From Tetracladium setigerum (Eukaryota; Ascomycota; Leotiomycetes; Helotiales), in NCBI GenBank assembly GCA_031472005.1, contig PZJY01000013.1:868001-932000 (forward strand): a stretch of DNA of 64,000 nucleotides. The letters are read 5' to 3'. Each line of letters starts with the position of its first letter. The stretch's first letter is position 1. A program made the position numbers and the translations under genes. Below are positions 1 to 12,217 of this stretch, piece after piece. A model generated the notes under the pieces. That model was not told the DNA's origin and made no database searches. It saw nothing but the letters and a program-made list of their open reading frames with translations.

Positions 1-3000
1 TCACGAACGAGTTCGAGTGCAAGACGTAAGCGCTCGACTTGGCGTTATGATGAGGCTGAACAAAAGCCACGAATCCTCTCCTCGATCTTCGTGCTCGCGA
101 TTGGACAGCGCCTCAGGCTCAAATGGTACGTCACGTGAATATACTCATGCAAGGTACACAAAACCTAGCCAATGACTAGCAGAACGGATCCAACGGGAGC
201 GACGGATACGAGAATACAACTTTGTACCAAGATTCGAAGCTAATGGATGTTTTTGAAGGTTTCCGTATCTTGAAAAAAACTTCAAGGAAATCAATTGACA
301 ATTTTTCAACATGGAAAATGTTGACCTCAACCGCATTGAGGACCTGCTTCTCTTTCCCTGTGAATTCTCGGTCAATAAATATGCATCTCTCAACATGGGA
401 ATCTCACCAAACCCGGTTCAGATCATCGCCGCTCCGGCGGTTCTGGGGTAGTTGGCAAACCTGAGATGAGCTTTCTTTTTCCCAGCTTTGATTACCCTGA
501 CGATAAGCCCGAGACGTGCCTCACACACGTTGCGCTTTCAAGGACTTCACGAGAATCGCGACACTGATTGAATACCTATATACCTTCTCCATGCGTCTTG
601 AATTGAACTGAACGAACTTCACCTGAGGAAACTCTCTGAAGAATGACGCGCCGACATGCCGCTTTTTCACAATAATCCACATGCATTATTTCACAACCCA
701 CAATTTCATGATCCACAACGAAAGAACTCCATTTTATGCAGCTTGCACTAGGGCATTTCCAACTTTCCCAGAAATCGTCCGGTCGCTGGCTGCTACTGTA
801 GCCGTACGAAAAACTGTTGAATCCATCCATTGCCTTCGTCCCAAGACGGAGCACCGACTGGCCGAACTCAAATGCGAAGCGAAGCGAGGAACGACCAAAA
901 ACAAAACGTTGACAATCAATCCCTTTTCAACCATTTCTTGAAGATCTTCGAAACTCAGTGTGCCTTCTTGTAGGAAGAGAATATAATCAATTGGATCAAT
1001 TGGTTGCCATTATTCACACGGCAAAGAAGAATGAACCGCCGTCACGGTTTCAGGGAAGGAGGGAAGGGCGCTCAAACTCTCGCCTGATTTGCGTGGGCGC
1101 ACGCCCGCCCGCCGATGTTTATCCAAATCTCGGGTGAAGAGTCCCAAGAGATTATGACGACGATTTCTCCAGAATTTTTGTAAAAAGGTGCAGAGAACGT
1201 TTGCTTTGTTAGGTCACTTAATTGTGATGGACACGGTTCGAAACGTGCGAACGTTTGAGTTGACTCGGTAGAGTAGTGTGATGGGCACTTATGGCTTCCA
1301 CTCGTGTATGCAGTGGGTGGCATGACTGACGGGTTTATTTTTTGATGGATGATGATGTGCATCGTGAGTTTCTTGACTGTGCAGTAGCAGAGTGAGGACC
1401 TGGTAGGTGAGCTTGCGTTGCTTCGGAGAAAGAGAGAGGGGCTGGGTTACGAGAAATGCGAGCACCAGCAATCAGCAACATCAGAAAGCGTCAAAAGCAC
1501 CCCATCGGGCCTTGCAAGTGGCAAGCTTTTTTGGCTACAAAGTCTCCGATACGAAGAGACTGAAGGCCTCTTTCTGCGAACTCTCGGGGATGGGTGATTG
1601 ATAGGGTTAGGCGAATATTGAATGTTGACAATGCACACCCGGAGCATGACGACAGCCTTGGACGGGAAGAGGTCAAGAGAGGGTCTTGAGGGTCATGCCC
1701 GAGCTTTTTCAATACTTTTTGGGAATCTGGAGGATCCGAATGAGAGTGTCAATCTGTCGGCAGATCTCTCTGATACTGTACAGTACAGTAATATAATACC
1801 AGCAATAAGAGAATAGAAGATGTAGATATTGGGTGACGGCTTGCAAGTTTGTGTGGTGGGCCGTAGTGGTGAGTTGATGTAGTATAGAAACCTTAAGCAA
1901 CTGGTCATCTTCTAATACACAAGCTCGACTCGATGAAAAGGATTCGAGATATACTGTATGAAAGAACAGAGAGATAACAACGTACCTCACATCTATCAAG
2001 GGAAGCCATCATGAGAGAACGACTCTGAATAATATCATCAAAGGGGCCGCCGGCTTTTCAATTACCACATGTCTCTACTTCCTGTCAAATGCAAAATGTC
2101 ACCCATCTGCAGCTCTGGGCCGCCGTAATTGTTTCTGACTTGTCGTTGATTTTGGATTTGTTTCAGACAGAGTAGCATCGCCAGTATTTTGCCATCCCCT
2201 TTCGCCAATCTAGGCAATTAATTTGGGATCTCGTTTGATTATTTTGATTTGATTGTTATTATTGCCGCTGAATCATTTCAACCTCCCAAACACACAAACG
2301 CTGTCTTCTTCTCTTTTTTTTTTCATCGTCGTCCTCGTCTCACTTCCACCACTTCAACATTTGTGATTCTCGTCCACCACTTCATGTTCACGTTCATCTT
2401 CACGTTTGCAGGAACAGACGACGACCTTACGACGCCCCAACAGCCGCTAAGGTGTTAGTGCATTCTCCGGCCATCCGCTAGGCACGCAGCGCACCGAAAT
2501 CGTTTCTTGTTTCCCCCTTGGCCTAGCTCTCGTGCCGCCGTCGCTCAAAACTCTTTGGCACCTTTTCGACTCTCCTCCCTCCCTCCATTCGAACTATATT
2601 CGGCAATTCCACCTTTTTCCTTTCCACCTTTCCATTTTTCGACCTCTCCGTCCTCCCTCTCGAGCCGACTCCACTCACACTCGTTCAGCACTGTCTTTCG
2701 TTCTTTCTTTAGACATTTCCAACCCCCCCTTCTACGAGTATCGATTCTCAACTTCCTCGCTCCCCTTCGATTCAACAGTCCGCCCTCCAATACATCGAAT
2801 AATCGCAGAGGATATGGATGTACTGGACACATAAACTCGGCCGCTGATTGACTCTGACTCTCGCTGACCTCGCAACCGAAATACCTTGACTGATATCTCT
2901 CACTTTCGTTGTTTGCATTCCTCCCACGCCCCCCCCGGGCCGATCGTTATTTCGACCGATCTCTCCACCTCCTCCACCCAACTTTTGGCCTTCGTTCAAA

Positions 3001-3051
3001 AAGCACAACACCAACTTCTTCGGTGCTCTGCCCATCTCGTCTTCAGGAAAG
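1..3051. other. Intergenic region and long leader of the WSC gene
   Basis: I see no convincing gene here. A frame open from the left edge on the plus strand ends near position 150 and could be the tail of a gene outside the window, but it is too short to call. From about 2280 the plus strand becomes strongly pyrimidine-rich, with a run of T near 2312 and many CCTCC/TTTCC blocks, up to the WSC start codon at 3052. That is typical of a fungal promoter and 5' untranslated leader. Small ORFs in this part look like by-products of the C/T bias. Confidence 0.5.
2814..2834 (+). promoter_or_regulatory. Possible six-codon upstream ORF in the WSC leader
   Basis: An ATG at 2814 opens a six-codon reading frame that stops at 2834, about 217 bases before the WSC start. 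If the pyrimidine-rich region is transcribed leader, this uORF could dampen translation of the sensor. This is inference only; no transcript boundary can be seen. Confidence 0.25.
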
Positions 3052-4402
3052 ATGTTCTCTTCATCCCGGTCAATCTGCCGCCTGGCAGTCCTTCTATTTG
3101 GCCTCCTCAATTTCGTCTCATACGCATATACAGCAGATATCGAGTACTGTTCAACATTCAATACCGCAGATACGAACAAGAGTACGTCAATCCTCTCAAT
3201 TGAGAATCCTGAGTGAATGAAGCTGACAATGGACCAGATTCTAGCATATACCAGTCCAATGGTCTCTGCTCCAAGTTCTGCATTCAAAAATACGCTTTCG
3301 CCGTCCTCCAATACGACGGATGCTGGTGCTCCAATTATATCCCCAACACCAACACCACTGGATGCCAGAGAAAATGTCCTGGATTTCCCTCTGAGTTATG
3401 CGGAGGAATAGGTCTATATGGCTACATCGAATTGGAGCTTCAGCCATCAGGCACAAGAACAGCTACTAGCTCGTCTGCTACGGAATCATCGGTTAGTTTT
3501 TCTTCCAACATGGCATTGCACACTATCATTACACGGTTCTCTATGCCGCCCGTCTCTGATGATTGCCATTGGCAACATAATTGACATCGCGATGACAGGC
3601 TCCTCCCACGGTGACGGCGAGTCTGGAACCGGTCACTACCACTGTCGTAATTCCCCCCATTGTTATCACGGAGCATTCTCCAAGCTTACCCGTATGCTCT
3701 CGCGCTTGATCCGGGAATTCCCAAAGATTAAATGATTGCAATGCTGGATTGAAATCTTACTAACTTTTGTCCCAGTCATCAAATACGCAATCCGCAGAAA
3801 CTACTGAGCCACCATCAAGTTCCAGCACATGGACCCCAACACCCATAGTATCCTTAGAAACAGTCACGGGGCAGCCTGGCTTGGTCAGAACCGTAACCTT
3901 CACACCCACCGCACCTCCAAATGCAGAATCCGCCAACCAGGGATCGAAAAAAGTAGCTGGTGGACTCGGTGTTGGAGGTGCAGTTGGACTAGCGCTTGGA
4001 CTTGTCGCACTTGTCGGCCTCATCAGTGCACTCGCCTTCTTCTGCTTGAGGAGGAGGAGAAAGCAGGAAGAGAAAGAGGCGGAAATTGCGGACTCGAGTA
4101 GAGAAAGCATTGGGACAGTCGGAGGACCAATACCCTCAAGGACCATGAGTGAAAACTCGAGATACGTACTTGGTACGGATGGACGACAGGTGGTGGAGAC
4201 TTGGGAAACCCAGAATGGTCCGGGTTCGAGAAGGAGCAGACTCGTTCCGGTTGATCCCAGATTAGATCCATTTTCGCCAGTGTACCAACGGGGAGAAAAC
4301 AAAAGCCGGGAAAGCCTCAACACCATTCGGGACGACCACGACTACTCGAGGCGTGTCCACGGCCAAGGAACCATTCTTCGTGCCACAAATCCCGACACGT
4401 AA
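3052..4402 (+). CDS. WSC-domain cell-wall stress sensor (Wsc/SLG1-like), single-pass membrane protein
   Basis: Four exons: 3052-3181, 3238-3491, 3599-3691 and 3776-4402, with GT-AG introns of 56, 107 and 84 nt, giving 367 residues in one unbroken frame. Residues 1-26 are a signal peptide. Residues about 30-115 form a cysteine-rich WSC domain (GLCSKFC, DGCWCSN, CPGFPSELCGG). A Ser/Thr/Pro-rich stretch follows to about residue 215, likely O-mannosylated, then one transmembrane helix at about 218-249 (glycine/alanine/leucine-rich) followed by RRRRK. The cytoplasmic tail of about 115 residues is charged and Ser-rich. This is the architecture of fungal Wsc sensors, which report wall or membrane stress to Rho1 and the cell-wall-integrity kinases. 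The tail differs from yeast Wsc1, so pathway wiring is inferred from domain order only. Start chosen because it gives the signal peptide. Confidence 0.9.
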
Positions 4403-5889
4403 ACCCCTCCTTTTTAGATTTCATACCTCTCACGCACACGAAACGTAATGACTTTTTTTTTTTCAATTTTCGAAATCTCACAAACATGGTTTGGACGTCA
4501 CGCCACACACTTCTTTTCGGCGGACGTTGGGCGTTATAGCGATAATGGGGATCTCTGTACATACCCTATCCACACACAAACAGAAGGGAAGGAAGGGGGA
4601 TGGGATGGGATCAAAAAATACAGCATGGGCGTATGCAATTCCCCAACCAAAGGATTCGCCCGCTCCCGCAAAGCAAGCACTGCATGCAAAATCATTCAAA
4701 ATCAAATCAAACCAGCAATAACCACATCGTTGGGCGGATTTGTTTTTCTTCTTCTGTTTCTTCTGCTTCCTCGAACCTCTTTTTCTTCTTTTATTTTGTA
4801 ATCATATTTCACGAAGTGGGATTGTGGTGGGGAGATTGAAAAGATTGGGTTTGGATTGCTGGTATAGAAAGGGGATGGAATGGATGAGAAAGCAGATGAA
4901 AAAGCAGATTAGTTTTTTTTCAATTTGCTTGAAGAGGGTGGTGGGTAGGGTGGTGGGTAGGGTGGTTTGATGATGGCAGTAGATGGAAGATGGGATGCAG
5001 TTTACATACCTTACATACCTTTTACCTTACCTTTGAGCGAGGTGGATGGTGGATGGACTGGATTTGTGGCATTGTACATACGAACGAGCAGCACCATCAT
5101 GCATGCGTCTGCTTTGATATGGCGCGGCGATGCATACAGCAAGCAAGCAATAATACAAAAGCAGATATACATACCTACCTACATACCCTACATCGTACAG
5201 ATCGATTGTCTTTTTCTTGCTGTTTTAATTCGTGTGTGTGCGTGACTTGATTACATCTTGTTCTGAAGGAAAGGTAGGGGTGAAGAGATACGGAATGATG
5301 AGTTGATCGCTACCTTTGATATTATTTTACAAAGGTAAGATCTTTCATTCTACGTATTGAAAAAAAAAACGATGATGGATCAATTTCGTCACGGATGGGT
5401 CGGGAAAAAGGTGCAGCTTACATACAAGGCAAATAAGGATAAATGCAAGCAAGGTATTTATCTACCTATCTTTCATCTCAAACTTTCTCACCTTTGAGCA
5501 TCCTTTTTCAAAACCTAAAATTTGATTTAGTTTATCGGAGTTCCTTAATTGTCTTTTCTCTTTGGTTTGGTTTTTATTGATGGGCACTTACTTTTCAGCC
5601 AGACAGACACCTCTTGAATCTTATATTAATACCACCCACCACCTAAGCACCCATCATCCCATTTCATCAACCAACAAACACAGCTTTCCAACCAAAAAAT
5701 CACGCCTAGTCGAGTCTAGTCAACTGGACTCAACGCTCCTCCCTCCTCCTCCTCCTCCTCCTCCAAAACAAAAAGGTCTTACAAAAAATAATGCAAAACT
5801 CGCAACAGGAACAAATAAAACGCTTCCTCGCCTTTTCCATCTCAAAAATACACACCTCTCAGTCTCAGCTCACTCTGCCGTTAATTACA
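4403..5889. other. Intergenic, low-complexity
   Basis: Downstream of the WSC gene. It holds homopolymer T and A runs, a small direct repeat of GGTGGTGGGTAG units near 4938-4968, and several CATACCTAC/ACATACC repeats (about 5005-5020 and 5168-5195). From about 5600 it is C/T-rich, with a (CCT)n microsatellite near 5742-5763, and probably serves as leader of the next locus. No conserved ORF was seen. Confidence 0.5.
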
Positions 5890-6553
5890 ATGTCAAATCT
5901 AAATCCATCACCACCACAACGACAACAAGGATTCATACCTCAACCACTCGATCTCCGTGGGAATCCAGGATTGAAAGATCTTTTTGCTAAAGCTCAGAGA
6001 GAGGATGAAGGGATGATGGAGCGAGGAGATGGGTGGGTGGTGGGGAGGGGCGGATTAAGGTGGGGTGGATTAAGGAGGGTGGATTAAGGAGGGGTATAGT
6101 TGGGTGGGGGGTTGGCTTGTGTTTTTGGGAATGGGGGCGGCAGTTGGATTGCTGGTTTTGGGGGTTAGGTGGTTAAGTGGGCGGCGGTGGCAGGGTGGAA
6201 GGGGTTTGAGTGGGGTGGGGAAGGGGAGCTTGAAGGGAAGTGTGAAAGGGAAAAGGAAGGGGAGTGTGAATGGAAGTGTGAAGGGGAGTGAGATGAGAGA
6301 GGGGGCTGAAGGGGTGGAGGTGGATAATCTACTTGGAAGCGAGGGAGAGGAGGAGATGGTACAAAATATAAGAGAGGTCTCGGAGGTTACGAATGAGGAA
6401 CAGAATACGAAGATGGTAGGCGAGGGTTTGAAAGGAGAGAAGACTGAAAAGGGCAAGGGGAGGAAGAGAGTGCGTAGACGAAGGGTTAGAGGTAACAGCG
6501 TAGTGGAGAGAGAGAAAGGGAGGGTGTGGAATATAGAGGCGGATTGCATATAG
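5890..6553 (+). CDS. Hypothetical small membrane protein, one TM helix and basic tail
   Basis: Not recognised. Two exons, 5890-6032 and 6100-6553, joined by a 67-nt intron (GTGGGT...TATAG), give 198 residues with matching phase. The first exon encodes a Pro/Gln-rich segment with LRGNPGLKDLF. The second opens with one strong hydrophobic helix (VFLGMGAAVGLLVLGV), then a Lys/Gly/Ser-rich and acidic tail ending in a basic cluster (KGRKRVRRRRVRG). The purine-rich strand could mimic coding, and the tail is low complexity, so the call is tentative. The helix plus the LRxNPGxK motif recurs in the next locus, suggesting a related pair. It follows the WSC gene in the same direction. Confidence 0.35.
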
Positions 6554-7404
6554 GGCAGGATGAGGTCTGGAGTGTGCGAAATATGTGGGATTCTTTCGGA
6601 TCTCGATGGTAGGTGTAATAGTTTGGGCGATTGCTCGCAGAGAGAGAGAGAGAGAGACGCATGGATTTGACACGGAATTTTTTACACGAGATTAGGCAAA
6701 ATAGATTGCAATTCTCTTGAGCTGTCAAACATTTGGATATTACTTTTAGAGGGAATGAATAAATTCGTGGAGTTTCTCCAGCTGAAAAGTTCTAGTGAGG
6801 ATACAATATTTCAAATATCTGTAGAAGTTTATACAATGCATTTCTCGAGGTAGCCTAGCATCGGTTAATTTTAGGGGTGGATATACTTCTGCGGTTTGAG
6901 GAGGATTGAATGAGCACTTGTTTGTAAATTGAGAGATTTGGGAGGCATTTTGCAGATGATTTGATACCTGCTATTATTTTTCTTCAAAGGGAAAGAAATT
7001 ACAGCTCCATTGCATGCAATTCTATAGTACAAAGAATAAACGAGCAGGTGAGCATTGATTGAATGAAAAGTTTGGAAAATAGTGTTACTTTCCAGGTTCA
7101 GAAAGCTTTTTTCCATCTTGCCTAGGATTATCTCTGAATAATTCAATTTTTCTTGATGAATACTGGCTAAGAACAAACATATATCTCTTCACATTCATAC
7201 ATTCTATTCTGCTCCTGATGATTCAAACAGCAAACTTCAAGCCTGATCGATATCAAAGACTTTTGCTCTTTTGCTCCCTTTCATTTAATTCTATTCAATG
7301 CTATCGACAGACCTTACTTATTTTTCTATCCTTCTTCCATCCCAGACAACTTCTTCTCCCTCATAAAACATTCCAAAACTTGCACATCTCAAAGTCCGGA
7401 AAAG
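6554..7404. other. Intergenic
   Basis: A+T-rich spacer with a (GA)n microsatellite near 6638-6656. No ORF resembles a protein; frames on the minus strand are low-complexity shadows. The last 100 bases are C/T-rich and may be the leader of the locus starting at 7405. Confidence 0.5.
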
Positions 7405-8056
7405 ATGAAGTTCACTACTCCCACCAGCAGTAGCAGCATTCTTGCTCTCACCCAGCTTCTCCTCATCTTTGTAGAGCCATGTCTGTGACAGAAACAAACA
7501 ACATCAACGCCACATGCGCTTTACCTCCGCGATAACCCTGGTTTTAAGATATTGACTGACGATACGCCTCTCAATTTCCAACCTCAACCACAACCACAAC
7601 TCACAAACAAAACCACAACCGCAGCTCAAGTCCAAAAATCAAATTCCGCAAAGCACTAGCGAGCCAAACAACAAAATTGGCATGTCCTTGCTTTTGCTCA
7701 CGATTTTATTAGTCTTCGTTGGAGGTGTAATAAATGGGAAGGGAATGGGACTTGAGGATTATGATGATAGTGAAGAGCGGAAAGCATTGAAGAAGGAATT
7801 GTTGGATAGGTCATTAAAAGAAGAAAGAAAGGCAAAAAGATGATCAAGGAGCATGGGGAGGAGGATGAGGTGGAGGCAGGATGTTGAGGCGAGGAGTGAG
7901 CGTTTTCGTCGTTTTCCTGATGATGGTGATGGGGTTGGGATGAATAGTAATGATAGCAACAGTGTTTGTAGTACTGATAGTGGCGGTCCTGTTGAGGGTT
8001 GCTATGGGGATGATAGTTCATGGGAGGATGTGAAAAAGAGTGGATTGAGTGAGTGA
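7405..8056 (+). pseudogene. Probable decayed gene for a small secreted/TM protein
   Basis: Not recognised. An ATG at 7405 opens a signal-peptide-like stretch (ILALTQLLLIF), followed in the same frame by a TGA and then a segment with LRDNPGFK resembling LRGNPGLK at the 5890 locus, then a Pro/Gln repeat. In another frame, from 7682, a clear TM helix (LLLLTILLVFVGGV) is followed by an acidic/basic helix-like tail, an in-frame TGA at about 7841, and about 70 further open residues to 8056. The mixture of protein-like segments, two in-frame TGA codons and a frame change suggests a pseudogene, or a gene whose introns I cannot place. A (GAGT)n tract ends the locus. Confidence 0.3.
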
Positions 8057-8970
8057 GTGAGTGAGTGAGGGTTGAGAAATATAAATAGCTGGGAGAAGTG
8101 AAAAAGTGGCTCTGGGGCTTGGGTTTGGGGTTGGGGTTTTGCCCTTTGGAGAGGTGAAGTGAAGTGAAATGGGCAAAGTGTTGGTAGAACAGTACAATTA
8201 ACAGTGATTTACTTGAGGCAAAAGAAAGACACTACGGTCCAAGAAATCTTTTTGTATTCCTGGTGTTGTAATGTCTAAAGAGCGGTAGGATCGGTGGCTT
8301 AGAAGGTGGTTATTTACACTCAAAGGAGGTGGACCACGTGATGGCTGTCTTGGTTCAGCTTTCGCCCCTTACCAAAGCGCAACAGAGCGTACCACCACTC
8401 CGATGCGTTACAGTGTTCGATCACTAACTACTGAATACTATTTACAGCTAACGATTCTTCTGGGGTGTTATTCCAACAGCTTCCATCCTCCACAAATACG
8501 CTGCTCGTGACAAAGCATCTAGTTTACAAGTGAACACAATCTATTGAAATCTTCGCGGCTGAGCTATATACCAGTGAAGGAGATGTCATAACCTTTTGAA
8601 TAATATCTCTTGAACGTGCACGCATGCTGTGATAAGGCTCTTCTCATTGTTGTATGTAGTGAGTTTTGAGTGACAAGAACTAGTTTCGCGGGGACAAAGA
8701 ACTTACCCTCTTCACTTCCAACTTTTCATCTTTCATCTGTGAAATTTCTCAAAAGTTCTTTGATTGTGAAATTTTTATGGAGTTTCCAATCAATGCATGT
8801 GATTCAAGAAGCCTTGTCATTCAATTGGGAAAAATAGGGAAGAATATAATTGATTCATAAATTCATTACCCTTTGATCACTCCGCAGCCATTGATTAAAG
8901 TCAAGGAAAGAGGAGTCTATTCTCATCCTCACCATTAATTTCACTACCATCTCAGTCTCCAAAAACCACA
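8057..8970. other. Intergenic
   Basis: Spacer between two putative small-protein loci. It begins with G+T-rich low complexity (8100-8180) and contains CACGTGATGG near 8336. No ORF is credible. It ends in A+T-rich sequence before the next ATG. Confidence 0.45.
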
Positions 8971-9932
8971 ATGAAATCCCCGAAATACTTCTCGCTTACT
9001 TTCACTCTTCTCTTCAAATCATCCTCTCACAAGCAAGTCATTCCCCACCGCTCTCAACCGCCTAACCACCGACCCAGACCAACCTTCCAAAACGCTTTCC
9101 ACCCAATTCAGATTGTATTCTGCATCCGGACGTCAGTATTCCAAATTTGACAGACTACGGTCCCCCAGTCAGCCTTCCACCTTACAGAACCACACCATCT
9201 ATTCAACTTTCGGCTCCTGGAATCGCAAACCCGACGACAATCATACCTTCAAACTTTGCTTCCACGATCAAATCTAGCACATCTGTATCATCCCATCAAT
9301 TTCCTTTAGCAACACCAACCATCACTGCTATCGTCGAGCCTAAGATGGGAGACGCAGTGAGGAGAAAACAATATTCTGTGATTTTGTTGTGGTTGTGCAT
9401 GCTTCTGCTCATACCTAGTGCCCTTGGTAGTGATTTATCAAGCACAAAAATTGAGGACATCAAAATCTCAACATCACATCCACGGAGTGAAACCGAGCCA
9501 AAGCTGCATACTGCAGCGGGCAGTAGCTTAGGAGTAAGTTGATTCCCCCTTATCCATCGTTTGAATACCTTCAATTAGAAGAAGAAAATAAGTGACGCTT
9601 GGAAAGGAGGGCAACAAGAGAGAATCATGTTGTACATACTCCACTAGTCAAGCACCGAGAAAAATGGAAATCCAATTCTTTTCTTGGCGATTTGCGTGAT
9701 TGGGGCGTGCTGTTCAATTTTGGCTATTGGGGGAAGTCGGTTGACGAGGAAGAATTCGAGGGGAATGAAAGTGACGATGAAGAGGAGAAAGAGCAAGACT
9801 ATTTTGAGCTCATGCAACCCTGGCCCTTCAAATTATAGAATTATTTTGTCCGCAAAAGTAGGGATAGTGGCGTACAAGAGGGATGTGAGTCTTTTCTTAG
9901 CGTTTTTAACATTCCGCCAGTGTTTTAAGTAA
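8971..9932 (+). CDS. Hypothetical membrane protein with two predicted helices
   Basis: Not recognised. A consistent frame is obtained with exons 8971-9036, 9078-9533 and 9648-9932 (introns of 41 and 114 nt), 268 residues. The N-terminus is MK followed by a hydrophobic stretch. The middle is Pro/Ser/Thr-rich, and a strong helix (VILLWLCMLLLIPSALG) lies near residue 130. After the second intron comes another helix (ILFLAICVIGACCSILAIGG) and a Lys/Arg-rich tail. The 41-nt intron is short for a fungus, and an alternative third exon in another frame ends at 9838, so the structure is tentative. It is the third small membrane-type locus in a row after the WSC gene. Confidence 0.28.
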
Positions 9933-10107
9933 TATCATGTGTTGGAAGTAACGAATGGCATCCTTGAAATTTGAAGACCGGCTTACAGAGAGAAGAATGG
10001 AGTCAGCATTGAGTAGTATGGGATCCGTATTATATTTTACTTCTGGTAAACTTGGTAGTAGAATTGAAATCTGTGCATCCCGTCGTCCGTGACTCCGATC
10101 TAATCTA

Positions 10108-12217
10108 CTAGAGACCTAGAATCTCATCTGCCGCTTTCTCGCTCACCATATATACTGGTACAGCGAGGAAGAATCCTGGTATCTTGGGGAAAACCGACGC
10201 ATCTACGACTCTCAAGCTATCCACACCCCTCACTCTGAATTTTGAATCTAGAACCGCCATCGGATCATTGCTTGCCCCAATTGGGCATGTACAGCTGGCG
10301 TGATGGCCCCAAGCCTCGTTCCGTACCCATCCGTCTAATTGAGCATCGGTAGCTACCTGCGATCCAGGCCATGTCTCAGTGAATCCGCCCACCGTTTGGA
10401 ACATCTCCCGGATGAATTTCATCCCCTCCACCACTGCCTTAGAATCTAAGGCTGCGGCAGCGGGGTCACTGAAGGAGTTGAAATCGATAAGTGGCATGTC
10501 TCGAGGATCTGTCGACCGAAGACGAATCGTCCCGGCACGGTTGCGACTGTGGGCTTTGAGCGCTAGAAAAGTCCAGTGTCTTGCATCTGCTGTTGATTCC
10601 GCTGAATATCCTGGATAGTAGCCCTTGAAGCCAACAGGGGCTCCGGCAATGAAGAGGTCAGGGTCATCACTGGCGGCAGCAGCTGAAGTCTTCTTGACGA
10701 TGGCCAGGGCAATTCCATTCGAAGCGTAAACTCCTTTCAAAGTTGGTGTGAGGCCATCCTGCCACTTCTTCAAACAAGGATCATTGGGCGTGCGGAAGAA
10801 TGTGCACCCTTTGATGACTTGGAAGTCGGTACTTGTCTGCCCAATCACAGTAGTCTCGTAGCGATCCTGGAGGTTGGTGCCAACTCCGGGGAGATCGACG
10901 ACCACAGGAATACCAAATGATGAAAGCTCAGCACTTGGACCGATACCACTCAACTTGAGGAGCTGTGGAGTATTGAACGCGCCGGCTGCGAGAATGACTT
11001 CGCTGCTTGCGTCGACTGAACCTGGTATCCCTGCACCCGCAGAGCCTGACCGAGGATCCGCACGATATAAACTATTGCCCTTGATGAAATCCACGCCAAC
11101 AGCTCGAGGTCGGTCACCAGTTTGATCGAAGCGGACTTTGGTAACTAAGGTGTTGAGCAGTATGTCTAAGTGATACATACGGGAGCCATCAGGATTTTTT
11201 GCATTTGCTGTATCGAGAATGAGTCGGCGTGGCCCAGATCGAGTGCCGCTATCGGTAGCAATAGGCATTTGAAAGACACCCTGGGTTGAGTCTCTTGATG
11301 GCGTGTCGGCATTAATATCGGTAAGAAGGACTCCAGTCAAGCTTGAGACAGTTGTGATAAGCGATGCAAGTAATCCACCTTGTCCCATAGACATTGCAGC
11401 GTTTAGCACAATTCTCAATAGTTTGGAGTCTTGTACAACGAGAGTGAGATCCGTCAAACTCGTGGTGAGCCAGCCGGTAAACCCGTGTCCCACAACGCCA
11501 TTTGGCAGGTAGGTGCACTTTTCGAGTCGTCTGAAGTACTTGCGCATGTTCGACGCTCCCCAAGAAGCATCTCCTGTGAGGGCAGCAATTCCATCCCAAT
11601 CACTTTTGTGTGGATATACCGAGATAAGAGCGTTATGTGCGCTGCATCCACCAAGTGCTCCGGCACGAGGGTAAAGAATACCCAAGGGAGTGGAACCATC
11701 TGGCGGGGTTTGTCCAACGTAGATGCCATTGGAGGGGGTACGGTATGTCATCTTGGAGTCTTGCTGTTGGGCGGTGAGGTTGCTGAAGTGGTTGACATAA
11801 TAGTCCCACCGCATTGGCTCGTACTCAGTGGACTGAAGGGATAGAGCCGGCACTTGGTAAGGGATAGATTCTCCCTGGTCGTCACCAGCATCAATAAGAA
11901 GAACCGTCTTGCCAGCGATGGCAAGGCGTGCAGCGAGTGGTCCCCCACCAGGTCCAGAACCAACGATGATATAGTCGTAGGTCGCAAGGATTCCCGATGG
12001 AAGTGTCTGTCGTCGCTCATGATCATGAGATGCCTTGCGAGATTCTCTGTGAAACAAAGTTAGATCAGCACATAGAACAGCGGATGTTCCTTCTCCCGTT
12101 CCCCAGACCACGTTTGATCGACGTGAAATCCACGTGGCCGGTAATGTTGTTGTTGACTTACAGAGCAAGAATCAAGCTCACGGAAGCGAGCAGACCGCCA
12201 AGATTCTTTAGTTGCAT
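10108..12217 (-). CDS. Secreted GMC family FAD oxidoreductase (alcohol/choline dehydrogenase-like)
   Basis: Exons 12162-12217 and 10108-12046 joined over a 115-nt intron, 664 residues. The small first exon supplies a signal peptide (LLASVSLILAL), so the product is likely exported. The FAD-binding beta-alpha-beta motif GSGPGGG is at residues 48-54. The second GMC signature is clear as AGAFNTPQLLKLSGIG, and the C-terminal WGHHASCTCPIG carries the catalytic His near residue 602. The second active-site position, usually His or Asn just after PxIPG, is Phe here (FPKIPGFFLAV). The length is slightly above the usual 580-640. Family members oxidise primary or aryl alcohols, sugars or choline, sometimes producing H2O2 for lignocellulose attack; the substrate cannot be told here. 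A longer open frame to 12168 is intron read-through. Confidence 0.88.

Noticed and set aside
1..150. Plus-strand frame open from the left edge (about 49 codons)
   Set aside because: Too short and without recognisable motif to call a gene tail.
2507..2851. ORFs of about 100 codons in the WSC leader
   Set aside because: They lie in C/T-biased sequence, overlap in several frames and have low-complexity Ser/Pro/Leu translations.
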